Source of the DNA: Brienomyrus brachyistius
Lineage: Eukaryota; Chordata; Actinopteri; Osteoglossiformes; Mormyridae
NCBI RefSeq assembly: GCF_023856365.1
Contig: NC_064548.1
Coordinates: forward strand, 4,067,001-4,131,000
DNA length: 64,000 nucleotides
Reading direction: 5' to 3'
Part shown: positions 59,601 to 64,000 of the stretch, in pieces
Layout of the letters: each line of letters opens with the position of its first letter
How positions within the stretch are numbered: the stretch's first letter is position 1
Notes under the pieces: model-generated
Seen by the model: the letters and a program-made list of their open reading frames with translations, nothing else
Told to the model about the DNA's origin: nothing
Databases searched by the model: none
Program-made: the position numbers and the translations under genes

Positions 59601-62600
59601 AGACACAGCTGGTGAGTTTCTCTCATACTGTACCCCAATGAGACATGCTGATGAGTTTCTCTCATACTGCACACAGTGAGACACAGCTGGTGAGTTTCTC
59701 TTATAGTGTACCCCAATGAGACACAGCTGGTGAGTTTCTTTCATACTGTACCCCAGTGAGACACAGCTGATGAGTTTCTCTCATAGTGTACCCCAGTGAG
59801 ACACAGCTAATGAGTTTCTCTCATAGTGTACCCCAATGAGACACAGCTGGTGAGTTTCTCTCATAGTGTACCCCAATGAGACACAGCTGGTGAGTTTCTC
59901 TCATACTGTACCCCAGTGAGACACAGCTGGTGAGTTTCTTTCATACTGTACCCCAGTGAGACACAGCTGATGAGTTTCTCCTATACTGTACCCAGTGAGA
60001 TACAGCTGGTGAGTTTCTCTCATACTGTACCACAGTGAGACGCTGGTGAGTTTCTCTCATACTGTACCCCAGTGAGACACAGTTGGTGACTTTTTCTCGT
60101 ACTGTACCCAATGAGATACAGTTGGTGAGTTTTTGTCATACTGTACCCCAGTGAGACACAGCTGATGAGTTTCTCTCATACTGTACCCCAATGAGACACA
60201 GCTGGTGAGTTTGTCTCATACTGTACCCCAATAAGACACAGCTGGTGAGTTTCTCTCATACTGTACCCCAATAAGACACAGCTGGTGAGTTTCTCTCATA
60301 CTGTACCTCAGTAAGACACATCTGATGAGTTTCTCTCATACTGTATTCCGAGTGAGGCACAGCTGGTGAGTTTCTCTCATACTGTACCCCAGTTAAACAT
60401 ATCTGGTGAGTTTCTGTCATACTGTACCCCAGTTAAACATATCTGGTGAGTTTCTGTCATACTGTACCCCAGTGAGACACAGCTGATGAGTTTCTCTCAT
60501 ACTGCACACAGTTAGACACAGCTGGTGAGTTTCTCTTATAGTGTACCCCAATGAGACACAGCTGGTGAGTTTGTCTCACTCTGTACCCCAATAAGACACA
60601 GCTGGTGAGTTTCTCTCATACTGTACCCCAATGAGACACAGCTGGTGAGTTTGTCTCATACTGTACCCCAATAAGACACAGCTGGTGAGTTTCTCTCATA
60701 CTGTACCTCAGTAAGACACATCTGATGAGTTTCTCTCATACTGTATTCCGAGTGAGGCACAGCTGGTGAGTTTCTCTCATACTGTACCCCAGTTAAACAT
60801 ATCTGGTGAGTTTCTGTCATACTGTACCCCAGTTAAACATATCTGGTGAGTTTCTGTCATACTGTACCCCAGTGAGACACAGCTGGTGAGTTTCTCTCAT
60901 ACTGTACCCCAATGAGACATGCTGATGAGTTTCTCTCATACTGCACACAGTGAGACACAGCTGGTGAGTTTCTCTTATAGTGTACCCCAATGAGACACAG
61001 CTGGTGAGTTTCTTTCATACTGTACCCCAGTGAGACACAGCTGATGAGTTTCTCTCATAGTGTACCCCAGTGAGACACAGCTAATGAGTTTCTCTCATAG
61101 TGTACCCCAATGAGACACAGCTGGTGAGTTTCTCTCATAGTGTACCCCAATGAGACACAGCTGGTGAGTTTCTCTCATACTGTACCCCAGTGAGACACAG
61201 CTGGTGAGTTTCTTTCATACTGTACCCCAGTGAGACACAGCTGATGAGTTTCTCCTATACTGTACCCAGTGAGATACAGCTGGTGAGTTTCTCTCATACT
61301 GTACCACAGTGAGACGCTGGTGAGTTTCTCTCATACTGTACCCCAGTGAGACACAGTTGGTGACTTTTTCTCGTACTGTACCCAATGAGATACAGTTGGT
61401 GAGTTTTTGTCATACTGTACCCCAGTGAGACACAGCTGATGAGTTTCTCTCATACTGTACCCCAATGAGACACAGCTGGTGAGTTTGTCTCATACTGTAC
61501 CCCAATAAGACACAGCTGGTGAGTTTCTCTCATACTGTACCCCAATAAGACACAGCTGGTGAGTTTCTCTCATACTGTACCTCAGTAAGACACATCTGAT
61601 GAGTTTCTCTCATACTGTATTCCGAGTGAGGCACAGCTGGTGAGTTTCTCTCATACTGTACCCCAGTTAAACATATCTGGTGAGTTTCTGTCATACTGTA
61701 CCCCAGTTAAACATATCTGGTGAGTTTCTGTCATACTGTACCCCAGTGAGACACAGCTGATGAGTTTCTCTCATACTGCACACAGTTAGACACAGCTGGT
61801 GAGTTTCTCTTATAGTGTACCCCAATGAGACACAGCTGGTGAGTTTCTTTCATACTGTACCCCAGTGAGACATAACTGATGAGTTTCTCTCATAGTGTAC
61901 CCCAGTGAGACACAGCTAATGAGTTTCTCTCATACTGTACCCCAGTGAGACACAGCTGGTGAGTTTCTTTCATACTGTACCCCAGTGAGACACAGCTGAT
62001 GAGTTTCTCCTATACTGTACCCAGTGAGATACAGCTGATGAGTTTCTCCTATACTGTACCCAGTGAGATACAGCTGGTGAGTTTCTCTCATACTGTACCA
62101 CAGTGAGACACAGTTGGTGACTTTTTCTCATATTGTACCCAATGAGATACAGTTGGTGAGTTTTTGTCATACTGTACCCCAGTGAGACACAGCTGATGAG
62201 TTTCTCTCATACTGCACACAGTTAGACACAGCTGGTGAGTTTCTCTTATAGTGTACCCCAATGAGACACAGCTGGTGAGTTTCTTTCATACTGTACCCCA
62301 GTGAGACACAACTGATGAGTTTCTCTCATAGTGTACCCCAGTGAGACACAGCTAATGAGTTTCTCTCATACTGTACCCCAGTGAGACACAGCTGGTGAGT
62401 TTCTTTCATACTGTACCCCAGTGAGACACAGCTGATGAGTTTCTCCTATACTGTACCCAATGAGATACAGCTGATGAGTTTCTCCTATACTGTACCCAGT
62501 GAGATACAGCTGGTGAGTTTCTCTCATACTGTACCACAGTGAGACACAGTTGGTGACTTTTTCTCATACTGTACCCAATGAGATACAGTTGGTGAGTTTT

Positions 62601-63418
62601 TGTCATACTGTACCCCAGTGAGACACAGCTGGTGAGTTTCTTTCATACTGTACCCCAGTGAGACACAGCTGATGAGTTTCTCCTATACTGTACCCAGTGA
62701 GATACAGCTGATGAGTTTCTCCTACACTGTACCCAGTGAGATACAGCTGGTGAGTTTCTCTCATACTGTACCACAGTGAGACACAGTTGGTGACTTTTTC
62801 TCATACTGTACCCAATGAGATACAGTTGGTGAGTTTTTGTCATACTGTACCCCAGTGAGACACAGCTGGTGAGTTTCTTTCATACTGTACCCCCAATGAA
62901 ACACAGATGGTGAGTTTTTCTCATACTGTAGTATGAGACAGTTTTCTATTAGCCTGTAATTTCCATGAAAAATTCATGTATTTAGCCTATTTCTTTATGA
63001 AATAAGCATGTATATTATTATTATTATTGTCATTAAGCTACATGGTAGCTCAGTTTCTGACCATGTAAAGTCAAGCATCATTATCAGTTTATTGTTTTTC
63101 CGCATTGCAGTGTAAGTCTGTTCTCTACGATGACACGAGGAATATTATAACTTGTTGAGGGCTTACCATCTGTGCACTGACCCCAGGGTCAGTGTGGTGT
63201 CAGAGTAACTCTGTTGTCCCCTATCCCTGCCCCCTCCCCTATAACACCCTCAGTCGTCCCTGGACCTGTATTCCATGTCTTCATTCTTCTTACTGCTCAC
63301 TTTCTCTGTTCCTTGTCTCTTCCATCAGGGTCTCCGGCCCTCCACTGCAGACTCAAATCAGCCCAGGGCTCAAGACGCCAGGCTTAGAGGGGAACCCCCA
63401 CCAGACCAGCACCAGGAG
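47655..63418 (+). CDS. nek5: NIMA-related kinase 5 (3' end beyond the window)
   Basis: Thirteen exons: 47655-47777, 48422-48518, 48784-48881, 49755-49838, 50399-50469, 51191-51277, 52004-52058, 52275-52475, 55452-55545, 56123-56250, 56574-56830, 57145-57223, 63329-63418; 488 codons in one frame, all GT-AG. It is a serine/threonine kinase; NEK5 is linked to centrosome and cilium biology. The kinase domain (about 4-258) is intact: glycine loop GEGAFGK (11-17), Lys35, HRD with catalytic Asp130 (LHRDIKAQ), DFG 149-151, [10 protein letters not shown], and [17 protein letters not shown]. The downstream [21 protein letters not shown] and [11 protein letters not shown] match NEK5 rather than NEK1 or NEK3, as does [13 protein letters not shown] in the kinase. 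The region between (273-430) is basic and proline-rich. No stop codon is reached; C-terminal exons lie outside. Intron 12 (57224-63328) holds the giant minisatellite. Confidence 0.93.
52609..52803 (+). repeat. tRNA-derived SINE in nek5 intron 8
   Basis: Box-A-like CAGTGGGTTAGTACTC and box-B-like CCAGTTCAAATCCC are followed by CCTTGAGCAAGACTCTTAA and the tail TTGCTTTGGATAAAAGCAG...GCTAAATACG. It shares that tail with 10840-10988. Confidence 0.75.
53449..53700 (-). repeat. SINE-like repeat in nek5 intron 8
   Basis: In minus orientation it has a tRNA-like head (GTGGCTCAGCTGATTAACAC, box-B-like GGTTCATGCC) and ends toward TTATTGACCCCTGTGGAG. Related in layout to 21128-21340. Confidence 0.5.
55066..55232 (-). 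repeat. tRNA-derived SINE in nek5 intron 8
   Basis: Minus-orientation member of the family at 16732-16920: GGTGCCCTAATGGTTAGGG head, AGGTTCAAATCC box B, CACCCCGGGTGCTGAATC and GGGTTAAATGCAGAGAACCC. Confidence 0.75.
57224..62930 (+). repeat. Giant 40-bp minisatellite in nek5 intron 12
   Basis: About 5.7 kb of tandem units, mostly 40 bp with 36-42-bp variants, roughly 140 copies by length. A typical unit starts GTGAGTTTCTCTCATACTGT and ends CCCCAGTGAGACACAGCTG. Unit 1 begins exactly at the exon 12 donor (exon ends CAGTTG at 57223). Larger blocks are duplicated inside: 200-bp spacing (57514 and 57714), 798-bp spacing (e.g. 57951 and 58749), a 1274-bp block present twice in tandem (e.g. 59471/60745 and 60345/61619), then 436 and 237 bp near the distal end. 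The array stops at the 18-bp palindrome CTCATACTGTAGTATGAG (62920-62937). Unit count is an estimate from length. Confidence 0.97.
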
Positions 63419-64000
63419 GTAGGAGGGGAGGGAAGGCAAGAGGACAGAGGAGGAGAGATGTGGGACATTAGAGAGGAGTGTGGAGGCACAGAGTGAAGGA
63501 GAGAAGGAAGCTGACATTCATCACATTCAGGGAGGGGCCATATCTTCAGTCTTCTAACTTTGCTTGATTTTTATTAGGCCTTTCATTTACCAGCACATTA
63601 TTACAAGAACAGATCGATTTGACATTACAATTAGAATACATACATTTACAGATAATTTATCATTTATACTTTTCAAAAATGATTAAACTGAAATTTCTGT
63701 GGTTCTTCCCAGTTAGTACAGCACGTCACTGAAGATGATGAATCAGTCAGGCTCGAATTGCATCACATTGTTTAGATTAGTTAACCTTGCTGGCAGCTGG
63801 GCTCTGAGGGTGTGGGGTTTACAGGGTGCGGTGCACATTGCATAAACATTACATGCACCTCAGGGAAGCTGCATTGTTTATTGACTTAATGGAGATTGTC
63901 TGTCTCTCAGTCACATGCATTACATTGGCAGCCCAAAAATACATAAACTTACATAACATGATCCCTTTCTTTCTAGGCCATATGATTGGCTCAAGCATAG
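63419..64000 (+). other. nek5 intron 13 (partial)
   Basis: It follows the exon 13 donor GTAGGAGG. It starts purine-rich and becomes AT-rich. A pyrimidine-rich CCCTTTCTTTCTAG ends at 63976, but the following bases hit a stop in the phase required, so no exon is called. Confidence 0.6.

Noticed and set aside
57301..62843. Short ORFs of 60-66 codons, many on the minus strand, with repeated [11 protein letters not shown]-type peptides
   Set aside because: They are translations of the 40-bp minisatellite. The unit length is not a multiple of three, the frames are cut by unit-length variants, and nothing suggests a start context or a gene.
57224..62930. CRISPR-like array
   Set aside because: Units are directly adjacent with no unique spacers, and the context is a vertebrate intron.
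63976..64000. Possible nek5 exon 14 after CCCTTTCTTTCTAG
   Set aside because: In the phase left by exon 13 the sequence reads Ala-Ile-stop, and it does not resemble the NEK5 C-terminal region. The window ends too soon to judge.

Overview
This is vertebrate nuclear DNA, almost certainly from a ray-finned fish. It has multi-exon genes with GT-AG introns, fish-type tRNA-derived SINEs, Tc1-like and hAT-like relics, and orthologues of human 13q14 genes. Four protein-coding genes were rebuilt exon by exon: sucla2 (minus, 11 exons, complete), med4 (minus, 7 exons, complete), itm2b (plus, 6 exons, complete) and nek5 (plus, 13 exons visible, 3' end beyond the window). The first three keep the human order SUCLA2-MED4-ITM2B. 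No NUDT15 is visible between sucla2 and med4, and nek5 directly follows itm2b. The exact species cannot be told from the sequence.

Layout. 1-6264: no gene seen; a solo LTR with a 5-bp target-site duplication and decayed SINE pieces. 6265-19995: sucla2, with SINEs, a 0.66-kb inverted-repeat element and a Tc1 transposase relic in its introns. 20000-22460: a short gene-free stretch holding the sucla2 promoter and probably the med4 3' UTR. 22460-25016: med4. 25017-36673: a repeat-rich gap with LINE tails, two SINEs with intact target-site duplications, a hAT-type MITE and a decayed endogenous-retrovirus pol in pieces. 36674-45065: itm2b, with a 6.8-kb first intron. 45066-47654: itm2b 3' UTR and the nek5 promoter region. 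47655-64000: nek5.

Roles. The genes are not an operon and do not act in one pathway. sucla2 encodes the ATP-grasp beta subunit of mitochondrial succinyl-CoA ligase, med4 a Mediator middle-module subunit, itm2b a type II membrane BRICHOS protein processed by furin, and nek5 a NIMA-related kinase.

Most notable non-coding signals: (a) nek5 intron 12 is nearly filled by a 5.7-kb, roughly 140-copy, 40-bp minisatellite. It starts exactly at the exon 12 splice donor, and most units carry a copy of that exon-end/donor junction. (b) sucla2 intron 3 has an AC repeat just after its 5' splice site and a GT repeat just before its 3' splice site, the arrangement described in fish introns that are bridged by RNA pairing. 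(c) A FOX motif lies 2 bp from a perfect RFX X-box about 0.3 kb upstream of the nek5 start codon. (d) itm2b intron 2 appears to be a GC-AG intron.
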